From assembly GCA_035720425.1 (NCBI GenBank), contig DASTOB010000125.1:1-6429 (forward strand): a stretch of DNA of 6,429 bases. The letters run 5' to 3'. The DNA comes from DASTOB01 sp035720425 (lineage in GTDB: Bacteria; Chloroflexota; Limnocylindria; Limnocylindrales; CSP1-4). A program made the position numbers and the translations under genes. This document shows, one piece after another, positions 1 to 5,756 of the stretch (positions within the stretch are counted from its first letter, which is position 1; the number at the start of each line of letters is the position of its first letter). The notes beneath the pieces are model-generated. The model made no database searches, had not been told where the DNA came from, and worked only from the letters and a program-made list of their open reading frames with translations.

Positions 1-156
1 GAGGCGGCGAAGCTCGCCAAGGAGGCCCACCGCACCGGGCGGACGATCCGGGATCTCGCGCTCGAGCGCGGGATCGCGCCGGACCGCCTCGACGACCTGC
101 TCGATCCCGCCGCGATGACCGAACCCGGCCTCGGGGGAGGACCGAGCTCGGGCTGA
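1..156 (+). CDS. fumC: Class II fumarase/aspartase family enzyme, C-terminal 51 residues (probably fumarate hydratase)
   Basis: This is the tail of a gene that begins before the window; frame 1 is open from base 1 to the TGA at 154-156. The translated end has the small C-terminal helical domain of class II fumarases: EAAKLAKEAHRTG, then a helix RTIRDLALERG, then the near-terminal LLDPAAMTEPG segment. Class II fumarase is a cytoplasmic homotetramer that interconverts fumarate and malate in the citric acid cycle. The catalytic residues lie upstream and are not visible. Aspartate ammonia-lyase shares this tail domain and cannot be fully excluded, but the DPxxMTxPG ending fits fumarase better. 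The next gene on this strand starts 42 bases later and looks unrelated, so no operon is claimed. Confidence 0.72.
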   Translation, partial: EAAKLAKEAHRTGRTIRDLALERGIAPDRLDDLLDPAAMTEPGLGGGPSSG

Positions 157-198
157 GCCCGGCCGACACGATTCGAGCCGGCCACGCGTCCTCTCAGC

Positions 199-1401
199 AT
201 GCGCACGCATGTCGCGGGCCTCGCCATGATCTCCGTGTTGGCGCTTGCATGTGCCGGTCCATCGGCTCCGAGCAGCACGCCGGGCACGAGCAGCGCGCCG
301 CCCGGCCCGACGGACGAGCCGACTTTCACGATCGTTCCCGATCCGATGCTCGGTTGGCGTGCACTCGGTGAACCAGTCTCATTCCGGAGGGCCCTGGTCG
401 ACGACATCGTCGCGGCCAACTCCGGGTTCGTCGCCGTCGGCTGCGTGCTCGGGCCGGAGACCTGTGACGCCCCGGTGATCTGGACGTCCCCAGATGGCCG
501 TGAATGGTCGGGCCCAGTAGAGCTCCCGCTGATGCCCGGCGAGCTGCCGCGGGCGGCGACGGCCGCGGTCGCATGGGAGGGCGGGCTCGTCGTTGCCGGC
601 GAGGTGGGACGCGCGGACCGAATCCACGTCGCAGTGTGGATCGCGTCGGATGGCCGGACGTTCCAACGGGCCCCGGACGACGTTTCGTTCGTGGACGCGG
701 CGATCGTGAAGTTGCTGGCCGTGAACGGTGGCATCGTGGCCGTCGGGACGGGTGCGTTTGCCGAGTACAGCGGATTCAGGGCGTGGCGATCAACGGACGG
801 GGTGAGGTGGACATCAACCGCCCGGAACGTCGCCGACGAAGCCGGGCCGGACGGGGTCGAGGTGATCGACGGAGGCTTCCTCGCATGGGGACGTACGTGC
901 TCGGTATGCGTGCCCGAAACCGCGTTCTGGCGCTCTCTGGAGGGTGCCACCTGGTCCGACGCCCGCCGCGAGATCAACGGGAATTTCGCCCACGCGACCG
1001 AGCTTGGCGTCACGCACGCGGGACTCGTCGCATTCGGTACGACCGGCGTCGACCCGGCGTCCCCCGCCGCCTGGGTCATGCCCAACGGAGCTGGAGCCTG
1101 GCAGGCGGACGAGCCGCCGCCGCAGCCGGAGCGCACGCGGATCCGGACCCACCTCCTCGTCGGGCACGGCGAGGTGCTGGCTGGAACGAGTTACTCCGGC
1201 GATTCCCCGACCGGCCTCATCTGGCTGCGCCGTCCGGACGACGTGGCGTGGCCCCAGCCGATCACCGCCCCGGATCTCTCCGTCGCGACCGTGTTGCAGG
1301 ATCCGCATCGGCCCGCCGAACTCATCCTCGTCGGGGAGGTGGAACGCAACGGCCGGCTCGTGGTGACCCTGTGGAGCGGATCCGTGGATTGGGCTCCCTG
1401 A
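199..1401 (+). CDS. Secreted lipoprotein with a predicted seven-bladed Asp-box beta-propeller
   Basis: This 400-residue protein begins with a hydrophobic signal segment (about residues 5-17) ending at Cys18 in the context LALAC. The lipobox is permissive (Ala at -3, Leu at -2), so lipidation is probable but not certain. A Ser/Pro/Thr-rich linker (about 19-42) follows. The rest is one repeating unit: a hydrophobic GxVAVG-type strand followed by W-x-S-x-D-G-x-x-W. Four Asp-box-like copies are clear: SPDGREW (97-103), SDGRTF (150-155), STDGVRW (198-204) and SLEGATW (246-252). Three decayed copies lie near residues 292-301, 342-351 and 392-398, giving seven units. Cysteine pairs at 82/89 and 234/237 could form disulfides outside the membrane. 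The ligand or substrate is unknown and no sialidase active site is recognisable. No good ribosome-binding site precedes ATG 199, and Met10 (base 226) is a possible alternative start. Confidence 0.82.
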   Translation: MRTHVAGLAMISVLALACAGPSAPSSTPGTSSAPPGPTDEPTFTIVPDPMLGWRALGEPVSFRRALVDDIVAANSGFVAVGCVLGPETCDAPVIWTSPDGREWSGPVELPLMPGELPRAATAAVAWEGGLVVAGEVGRADRIHVAVWIASDGRTFQRAPDDVSFVDAAIVKLLAVNGGIVAVGTGAFAEYSGFRAWRSTDGVRWTSTARNVADEAGPDGVEVIDGGFLAWGRTCSVCVPETAFWRSLEGATWSDARREINGNFAHATELGVTHAGLVAFGTTGVDPASPAAWVMPNGAGAWQADEPPPQPERTRIRTHLLVGHGEVLAGTSYSGDSPTGLIWLRRPDDVAWPQPITAPDLSVATVLQDPHRPAELILVGEVERNGRLVVTLWSGSVDWAP

Positions 1402-1418
1402 CCTGGCGTCCCACGTCG

Positions 1419-2174
1419 TTACCGAACTCGCATCCCCGCCTCGCCTCCCGGGCGACGGATCGCGTCGCGCAGCTGAATGAGCCCGACCGCGCTCCAGGCG
1501 AGCCCGAACCCGATCCACGCGGGAGCCCAGGCGACGAGCAGGGCGACCGGGGCCGCAACGAGCAGCCCGCCGACGACGTGGTCGTCCGCCCGCAGGAGCG
1601 CGACACTGACGAGAAAGAGCCCGATCGCAGCGGCCGTGGCGGCGATGGCCGTCGTCGGACCGTAGTCGATGCGCAGGATCGCCGCGCCGAGCGCGACGGC
1701 CCACACGAGGTGCCCGGCCAGCGCGACCTGGAGCGCGAGCCGGGCGAACCGAGACGCCCCGTCGCCGAGTCGGAGCCAGACGCCGATCGACGCCGCGGCA
1801 AGCACGATCGCGGCGAGGAGCGCCTGGGGAAGCATGTCGACGAGGTACCCCGGCCAGTCCGGCGACACCGGTTGACCGAGGACGACCAGGGCGCCACCGG
1901 TCCACAGCGCGCCGCCCGCGAGCGAGAGGTAGGCGGGCAGCGCCGAGCGGCGCGCCGGGTGGAGCCACGCGTCGAGCGCGCCGCGCGCAAGGTCGAGCCG
2001 GTCGCGCAGCGCAGGCGGACGGGCCTCGAGGACGGCCGCCATCTCGTCGCCGTAGCGTGACCGCCAGTCGGCCGGGTAGAGCCGGAGGAGCGCCGCGCCG
2101 GGCGACCGACCGTGCGCCCGACCGAGCGCCCGACCAAGGGCCCCACCCCGCGACCCGGGCCGCCCTTCGCTCAC
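1419..2174 (-). CDS. Membrane protein B with LYPxxWRxRYGDE N-terminal domain
   Basis: A 251-residue protein, last gene of the leftward six-gene operon. The chosen start is GTG at 2174-2172. It overlaps the Rieske stop codon in the four bases GTGA, and no ATG, GTG or TTG codon lies between it and the conserved domain. After a Gly/Arg-rich head of about 30 residues comes LYPADWRSRYGDEM (32-45), RPP, then DRLDLARGALDAWLHP (58-73). This block is nearly the same as in membrane protein A two genes upstream, so the two are paralogues. The remainder is hydrophobic, with five or six probable membrane segments (about 83-102, 112-135, 146-168, 175-195, 200-235). No catalytic or transport motif is recognised. 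The cytoplasmic head followed by a membrane bundle resembles in layout the prefix or signalling domains often found beside PadR regulators. Function is unknown. TAA is at 1421-1419. Confidence 0.8.
   Translation of the reverse strand: MSEGRPGSRGGALGRALGRAHGRSPGAALLRLYPADWRSRYGDEMAAVLEARPPALRDRLDLARGALDAWLHPARRSALPAYLSLAGGALWTGGALVVLGQPVSPDWPGYLVDMLPQALLAAIVLAAASIGVWLRLGDGASRFARLALQVALAGHLVWAVALGAAILRIDYGPTTAIAATAAAIGLFLVSVALLRADDHVVGGLLVAAPVALLVAWAPAWIGFGLAWSAVGLIQLRDAIRRPGGEAGMRVR
2102..2137. repeat. Three tandem 12-bp units inside the head of membrane protein B
   Basis: Three contiguous 12-base copies read GCGACCGACCGT, GCGCCCGACCGA and GCGCCCGACCAA on the + strand. On the coding (-) strand they give a four-residue repeat LGRA-LGRA-HGRS (residues 13-24). 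The unit is a multiple of three, so copy-number change would keep the reading frame. It lies in the extra N-terminal head that paralogue A lacks. Confidence 0.7.
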
Positions 2175-2845
2175 GTGCAGCCGTGCGGCACGCGCGGGGG
2201 GATGAGGCCCGGCTGTCCGAGGGCCACCGGCAACGGCCCGAGCGACACTCGGGCCGTGTCGATCGTGAGCACCCCGTCCGCGTCGACCTCGATGGCGAAC
2301 CGGTCCATGCTCCGCGCGGCCGGTCCGAACCCGGACCCATCCGCCTTGATACCGAGCCGGTCGTAGCGGGATTGGTGGCACGGACAGTGGAACCAGCGAT
2401 CCTCGATGCACGGATTCGGCCGGCAGCCCAGGTGCGGACAGCGCTGTGACAGGGCCCGCACGTTGAGCAACGCTCCGTCTCCCGTCTCGTCGGAGCCGGG
2501 GAAGAACGCGCGGCGCGTCGGGTCGATGAGCACGACGAACGCCTTCGCCTCCGACACGTAGGCCGGGTACCCCTCGGCGATCGGCAGGCCCGCGTTTCGG
2601 GCGATCAGATCCGCGAGCGTTCCCGCCCGGATCTTCGGAGCGGCGAGGACGATCGCCGACCAGGCAAACCCGAGGGTCCCGGCGACGACCTCGGTCAGCC
2701 ACACGGCGACGCCGAGCCCCACCGTCCGCCGGAGCAGGGTCCGCCGGCTGATCGGCCCGGACTCGCCGGCACGCAGCCGGCGGAGCACCGGGCCCGTCAG
2801 CGCCGTCGCGTCATCCGGCGGGCGTAGCGGGGCGCGCGCGCCCAT
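2171..2845 (-). CDS. Tat-exported, membrane-anchored Rieske [2Fe-2S] protein
   Basis: This 224-residue protein carries both halves of the Rieske cluster site: CPHLGC (136-141) and CPCHQSRYD (154-162). By homology with cytochrome bc complexes, Cys136, His138, Cys154 and His157 bind the 2Fe-2S cluster, and Cys141 and Cys156 form the stabilising disulfide. A twin-arginine motif SRRTLLR (33-39) precedes a hydrophobic stretch (about 41-69). The folded cluster protein is therefore probably exported by Tat and left anchored with its domain outside the membrane, as in QcrA/PetC proteins. Such proteins usually pass electrons from quinol to a cytochrome, but no cytochrome b or c gene is present here. 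It starts 10 bases after the stop of membrane protein A and its TGA overlaps the GTG of membrane protein B. The ribosome-binding site is weak, so the exact start is less certain; the family call is strong. Confidence 0.9.
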   Translation of the reverse strand: MGARAPLRPPDDATALTGPVLRRLRAGESGPISRRTLLRRTVGLGVAVWLTEVVAGTLGFAWSAIVLAAPKIRAGTLADLIARNAGLPIAEGYPAYVSEAKAFVVLIDPTRRAFFPGSDETGDGALLNVRALSQRCPHLGCRPNPCIEDRWFHCPCHQSRYDRLGIKADGSGFGPAARSMDRFAIEVDADGVLTIDTARVSLGPLPVALGQPGLIPPRVPHGCT

Positions 2846-2855
2846 CCCGGATGCC

Positions 2856-3587
2856 TCAGGACGCGGCGAGCTGCGGCGCGGCGGACGGCGACAGCAGTGG
2901 CCGCGCGACGACGAGCCAGATCACGACGAACGACCCGAAGACGACGAACTGACCGTCGATGCCGAACGTGCTCGAGACCGGCAGGATCCCCGACAGGGCC
3001 AGGGGGACGGCGAGGACGGACGCGAGGCTGAGGCCGAGCGCCCAGGCGGGCCACTGCCCGGATCGGATGGCCGACACCCCGAGCACGGTGAACCCGAGGA
3101 CCCCGACGGCGCCGGTCGCCATGACCCACGGAGCGACCGACCAGAGGAGGAAGCCGGCGCCGGACGCCAGCGCGCCGACCCGCCCGAGCCACACCCCGGA
3201 CGGCAGGCGCTCGGCCGTTCCGGCGAGGCCGAATGCGAGAAGGGCCGTGGCCGCGATGATGAGCGGCAATGCGGCGCCCCCTTCGCGATACGTTCCCCAC
3301 GAGTCGTAGACGACGGGGCCGTTGATCGCGACGACCATGCCACCGAGCCACAGCCCCGCGCCGACGAGCGTGACGATCCCGGCGCGGCGGTGTCGCGCGG
3401 CGCGGGCATCGATCGGCGCGAGTTCGCCCGGCCCGGCGAGACCCGGGTGGAGGCGCGCGTCGACGGCCCCGCGGATGAGGTCGAGCCGGTCGAGACCCGA
3501 CGGCGGTCGCTCCGCCAGGAGCCCCAGCAACTCGTCCCCATAGCGGGCCCGCCAGCGGCGCGGATAGAGCGACACGAGGCGGCTCAT
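2856..3587 (-). CDS. Membrane protein A with LYPxxWRxRYGDE N-terminal domain
   Basis: This 243-residue protein begins at ATG 3587, which overlaps the stop of the canonical PadR gene in ATGA. AAGGAGA at 3601-3595 is a good ribosome-binding site seven bases before the start. The N-terminal cytoplasmic part reads LYPRRWRARYGDELLGLL (7-24), RPP (27-29), then DRLDLIRGAVDARLHP (33-48). A hydrophobic region follows with about six or seven candidate membrane segments (roughly 70-93, 106-124, 134-153, 155-174, 179-204, 212-232). Membrane protein B shares the N-terminal block almost residue for residue, but the membrane parts are much less alike. Genes of this shape often follow PadR regulators in Chloroflexota and Actinomycetota, from general recollection, and usually stay annotated as hypothetical. 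No enzyme or transporter motif is seen. A role as partner or target of the PadR pair, or as helper of the Rieske protein, is inference. Confidence 0.85.
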   Translation of the reverse strand: MSRLVSLYPRRWRARYGDELLGLLAERPPSGLDRLDLIRGAVDARLHPGLAGPGELAPIDARAARHRRAGIVTLVGAGLWLGGMVVAINGPVVYDSWGTYREGGAALPLIIAATALLAFGLAGTAERLPSGVWLGRVGALASGAGFLLWSVAPWVMATGAVGVLGFTVLGVSAIRSGQWPAWALGLSLASVLAVPLALSGILPVSSTFGIDGQFVVFGSFVVIWLVVARPLLSPSAAPQLAAS

Positions 3588-3907
3588 GTGCGGGTCTCCT
3601 TCAGCCGCGCGAGCCCCGTCCGGGCGAACCCGGCGAGGCCCTCGAGCTGCACCTTGAGCGTCGTCGCACCGAGCGCCGTGAGCCGGTACGGCCGGCGCCG
3701 CTCGTCCGGCTCGAGTGCCTCGATGAGCCCGCGTCGCTCGAGCCGGGCCAGCGCCCCGTACAGCGTCCCCGGGCCGAGCGGCGCGCCGGAGATCGCCTCG
3801 ACGTCGGTCATGATCGCGTAGCCGTGCTTGGGTCCGTCCGACAGCGCGACGAGGATGTACATCGACGGCTCCGCGAACCGCCCGAGCTCGGTCAATTCCT
3901 GGGTCAT
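3584..3907 (-). CDS. PadR-family transcriptional regulator (canonical short form)
   Basis: This 107-residue protein has the size and layout of short PadR regulators: a winged helix-turn-helix and a short C-terminal dimer helix. The hallmarks are EPSMYILVALSDGPKHGYAI (13-32), LGPGTLYGALARLERRGLIE (44-63), and the wing segment RRRPYRLTALG (70-80). PadR proteins are dimeric repressors that bind operator DNA at their own promoters and release it on binding a small molecule or another signal. ATG 3907 overlaps the preceding gene's stop in ATGA, and GGAGG at 3922-3918 lies ten bases upstream, fixing the start. The gene sits third in the sodC operon, so control of that promoter is likely. The 15-bp repeats at 4779-4823 are the best candidate operator. 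Confidence 0.93.
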   Translation of the reverse strand: MTQELTELGRFAEPSMYILVALSDGPKHGYAIMTDVEAISGAPLGPGTLYGALARLERRGLIEALEPDERRRPYRLTALGATTLKVQLEGLAGFARTGLARLKETRT

Positions 3908-4230
3908 GCGCGTCCAGCCTCCATCGTCGGTCGCGAGATGAGGTCCGTGGCTGCGCCGGCGGCCACCGAGCCAACCCCGGACAGACGATACGCCGGGCGT
4001 CCACGGTCGGCCGGCTCGGCATCGACGAGGCCGAGCTGCTCGAGACGGGCGAGCGCTCCGAGCAGCGTCCCGTGACCGACCGGACCGTCGAGACGGCGAA
4101 CGCCGTCGAACAGGCCGACCGCCGTCCGCGGCCCGCCGGCGAGCGTGACGAGGATCCACAGCGCCGGCTCAAGGAAGCGGCCGAGCCGCCCGCGCGGCGA
4201 CCCGGCCGCCGAATGCGCGGTCAGTCCCAT
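3904..4230 (-). CDS. PadR-like regulator, divergent paralogue of the following padR gene
   Basis: This 108-residue protein aligns along its whole length with the next gene. Shared blocks include LGRF-EP--ILV-L--GP (16-34), GTLLGALARLEQLGLVD (54-70) and GRPAYRLSGVG (77-87). It has lost typical PadR residues: GPKHGYAI is replaced by GPRTAVGL, and PGTLYGAL by HGTLLGAL. It therefore looks like the decayed or specialised half of a tandem duplication. It may form heterodimers with the canonical copy or bind a different signal. Its ATG at 4230 lies inside the end of sodC (10-base overlap) with no clear ribosome-binding site, suggesting translation coupled to sodC. Its stop overlaps the next start in ATGA. 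The frame is intact, so it is not called a pseudogene. Confidence 0.85.
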   Translation of the reverse strand: MGLTAHSAAGSPRGRLGRFLEPALWILVTLAGGPRTAVGLFDGVRRLDGPVGHGTLLGALARLEQLGLVDAEPADRGRPAYRLSGVGSVAAGAATDLISRPTMEAGRA

Positions 4231-4760
4231 TCGATCACGCCGCACGCCGCGCGGCTGCCGCTGTTGCCGGTCGGGTCGGTCACCTGGTCGTCCGGACCGG
4301 CGTGGATGACGATCGCGCTGCCGTTGCCGTCGAAGACGGAGGTGGCCCCGGCCGACAGGGTGGCACGGTCGGTGCGCGCGACGAGCCGACCCACGCCGGC
4401 CTCGTTGACCGTCAGGTTCGGCAGGTCGCCCGCGTGCCCACCGGAGGCGCTGTCGAGGCCGTGTGTCGCGCCGAGCGGGTTGTGATGGCCGCCGGCAGAG
4501 CCGAACGTCGTCGGCTCGCACAGGCCGACCGCGTGGAGGTGGATGCCGTGCAGCCCAGGAGTCAATCCCGAGACGTGGACGTTGACGTGGACGACGCCGG
4601 TTGCGTCCTCGACGAAGCGGGCCCAGCCGATCGGCTGTCCGTCTGTCCCGACGAGCGACGCCCGCGCGTGGACCGCCGACGAACCGGCCGCGCCGACCGC
4701 GGTGGCGAGCATGACGGCGACGGCCCCCGCGGCCACCGCGATCCTCACTGTCCTGACCAT
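4221..4760 (-). CDS. sodC: Cu/Zn superoxide dismutase, exported
   Basis: This 179-residue precursor has a signal peptide (positive MVRTVR, hydrophobic core about 7-25, Ala-rich end near residue 32) and a complete Cu/Zn superoxide dismutase domain. By alignment with the bovine enzyme, copper ligands are His74, His76, bridging His92 and His153. Zinc ligands are His92, His100, His109 and Asp112. Cys81 and Cys173 form the structural disulfide, and Arg170 matches the arginine that guides superoxide to the copper. Signature segments are GLHGIHLHAVGLC (69-81), HAGDLPNL (109-116) and DPTGNSGSRAACGVI (162-176). The enzyme converts superoxide to oxygen and hydrogen peroxide outside the membrane. GAGGGAGG at 4776-4769 lies eight bases before ATG 4760. 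It is the first gene of the leftward operon and overlaps the next start by 10 bases, so expression of both PadR proteins is tied to it. Confidence 0.96.
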   Translation of the reverse strand: MVRTVRIAVAAGAVAVMLATAVGAAGSSAVHARASLVGTDGQPIGWARFVEDATGVVHVNVHVSGLTPGLHGIHLHAVGLCEPTTFGSAGGHHNPLGATHGLDSASGGHAGDLPNLTVNEAGVGRLVARTDRATLSAGATSVFDGNGSAIVIHAGPDDQVTDPTGNSGSRAACGVIEWD

Positions 4761-4778
4761 GGCCCGTGCCTCCCTCAC

Positions 4779-4823
4779 TCGCGGTGCGGTATAACGCATC
4801 TCGGTATAGCGCCATTCGATATA
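4779..4823. promoter_or_regulatory. Three contiguous 15-bp direct repeats: candidate operator of the sodC-padR operon
   Basis: On the + strand, 4779-4793, 4794-4808 and 4809-4823 read TCGCGGTGCGGTATA, ACGCATCTCGGTATA and GCGCCATTCGATATA. All fit NCGCNNNNCGRTATA, with 9 invariant positions out of 15 and no gap between copies. Each TATA sits in a partial dyad (for example GCG-GTATAA-CGC at 4786-4797). The third copy overlaps the -10 box of the leftward promoter, and the other two lie in the first transcribed bases of sodC, where a repressor would block initiation. PadR proteins encoded in the same operon are the natural candidates. The repeats are seen directly; the binding protein is inferred. 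Confidence 0.65.
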
Positions 4824-4847
4824 TACACCCGATCGGGCGATTGTCAA
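4820..4847 (-). promoter_or_regulatory. Promoter of the sodC operon (sigma70-like)
   Basis: Reading leftward, the -35 box TTGACA (4847-4842) is a perfect consensus. A 16-base spacer separates it from the -10 box TATATA (4825-4820). Transcription would start near 4813, giving a 5' leader of about 50 bases before sodC. This AT-rich patch stands out sharply from the GC-rich surroundings. The third 15-bp repeat overlaps the -10 box. Confidence 0.6.
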
Positions 4848-4867
4848 GCGGTACCTCCCGCTACAAT
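4841..4867 (+). promoter_or_regulatory. Promoter of the rightward LolA/RseB-like gene, probably leaderless
   Basis: TACAAT (4862-4867) is a good -10 box only eight bases before ATG 4876. Initiation would fall at or next to the start codon, giving a leaderless mRNA; consistently, no ribosome-binding site is present. TTGTCA (4841-4846) can act as the -35 box, though the 15-base spacer is short. The same bases, read on the other strand, form the -35 box of the sodC promoter, so the two promoters are back to back and may compete. Confidence 0.45.
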
Positions 4868-4875
4868 TCCGCCCG

Positions 4876-5658
4876 ATGACCACGTCGAGGATCTGGGATC
4901 GCGCCGCGCTCGTTCCGACCGCCCACGGTGGTCGGCGGCAGGCGGAGCTCGTCGCGTTGCCGGCCGGGCTACCGACGGTTGCGGACCTGTTCACGTTCAT
5001 GCGCGACGCGGAGTCGCGCTTCGAGACGCTCCGCATGCGGATCGAGGAGCGGACGTTCACCGCGCGCGGCGAGCACCTCGTGCTCATGGAGGTCGCGCTT
5101 CGACACCGGGGGCACGCACGGGTCACCACGAGCGAGCCGGACCGGGGCGTCGCCGGCAACTACGAAACGTGGGTCTCCGACGGCGAGGTGGTCCGGACCT
5201 ACTCGGCGCCGCATCGCCTGGGCACGGAACGACCGGTCCGCCGGCCCGTCCAGGGCCTCGACGGGCCGGACCTGCCCGGTTCGTCGCGCGTGTACGTGCC
5301 GATCACCGCGCTGCCGATGGAGACGCTGCCCGACACGTTCGTCCACCCCGCCGGCTACTGCCAGAACGTGCTCGCCACGGGTCGCTGCTGGATCAGTGGC
5401 ACGGACGTCGCGGCCGGGCGTGAGGCGGTCGTCCTCGAGTGCGACCACCCGCGCACGATCGAGGGTGCCGCGGACCGCCGGGACTTCCACATTCGGGTCG
5501 CCGTCGATCGACTCGATGGGATCATCACCCGCCTCACCGAGACGATCGCCGGCGACGTGACCCGCGACGCCCAGGTCGTGGTCCTCGAGCCGGACGTCGT
5601 GCTCGCGCCGGGAACGTTCGACTTCGCCTTCCCGACCGGCACGACGATGCTCTACTAG
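4876..5658 (+). CDS. Conserved cytoplasmic protein resembling the LolA/RseB beta-fold
   Basis: A 260-residue protein without signal peptide or membrane segment. The order of conserved-looking elements recalls lipoprotein-carrier (LolA) and RseB/MucB N-terminal folds. These are a helix with MRDAESRFETLRMRIEE (42-58), a strand pair ending YETWVSDGEVVRTYSAPHR (96-114), the GREAVVLECDHPR strand (181-193), HIRVAVDRLDGIITRL (205-220), and a terminal DFAFPTGT (249-256). Known members act in the cell envelope, so the missing export signal is odd; an intracellular role or a wrongly placed start are the alternatives. Cys162 and Cys171 are spaced for a possible pair. ATG 4876 is preferred because TACAAT lies eight bases upstream. 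The gene diverges from sodC and shares its control region. The family call is tentative. Confidence 0.75.
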   Translation: MTTSRIWDRAALVPTAHGGRRQAELVALPAGLPTVADLFTFMRDAESRFETLRMRIEERTFTARGEHLVLMEVALRHRGHARVTTSEPDRGVAGNYETWVSDGEVVRTYSAPHRLGTERPVRRPVQGLDGPDLPGSSRVYVPITALPMETLPDTFVHPAGYCQNVLATGRCWISGTDVAAGREAVVLECDHPRTIEGAADRRDFHIRVAVDRLDGIITRLTETIAGDVTRDAQVVVLEPDVVLAPGTFDFAFPTGTTMLY

Positions 5659-5719
5659 CCAGACCGCGACTCCGGGCGACAGGCCCGGATCGGCCTGCGA
5701 AACGGCGGCGAATCGGTCC

Positions 5720-5747
5720 GTGACGGCGGTCCGCGGCGGCGTATAGT
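5720..5747 (+). promoter_or_regulatory. Candidate promoter for the permease transcript
   Basis: TATAGT (5742-5747) differs from the -10 consensus by one base. GTGACG (5720-5725) keeps the TGAC core of a -35 box, with a 16-base spacer. Initiation would fall near 5754, immediately before the folded leader block, leaving about 280 untranslated bases before the permease. The -35 match is modest. Confidence 0.38.
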
Positions 5748-5756
5748 CCGGCCATC

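Noticed and set aside
148..162. Short GC hairpin with the fumarase stop codon in its loop as a terminator
   Set aside because: The stem is only about five pairs and no T-run follows; such hairpins are common by chance at this GC content.
1402..1418. Bidirectional terminator between the converging genes
   Set aside because: The 17 bases show no clear inverted repeat or T-run.
504..2060. Long open frame of 518 codons on the + strand
   Set aside because: It crosses the propeller lipoprotein in another frame and runs antisense into membrane protein B. Its product is Arg/Gly/Pro-rich without domains, typical of a GC-rich shadow frame.
814..2340. Long open frame of 508 codons on the - strand
   Set aside because: It overlaps three well-supported genes in the wrong frame or strand and has an arginine-rich, motif-free product.
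2175..2702. Upstream extension of membrane protein B to an ATG at 2702
   Set aside because: This part is the Rieske gene read in another frame. The GTG at 2174 overlapping the Rieske stop is a far better start.
4779..4823. CRISPR-like or origin iteron array
   Set aside because: The three repeats are contiguous with no spacers and sit in a promoter; no replication gene or Cas gene is nearby.
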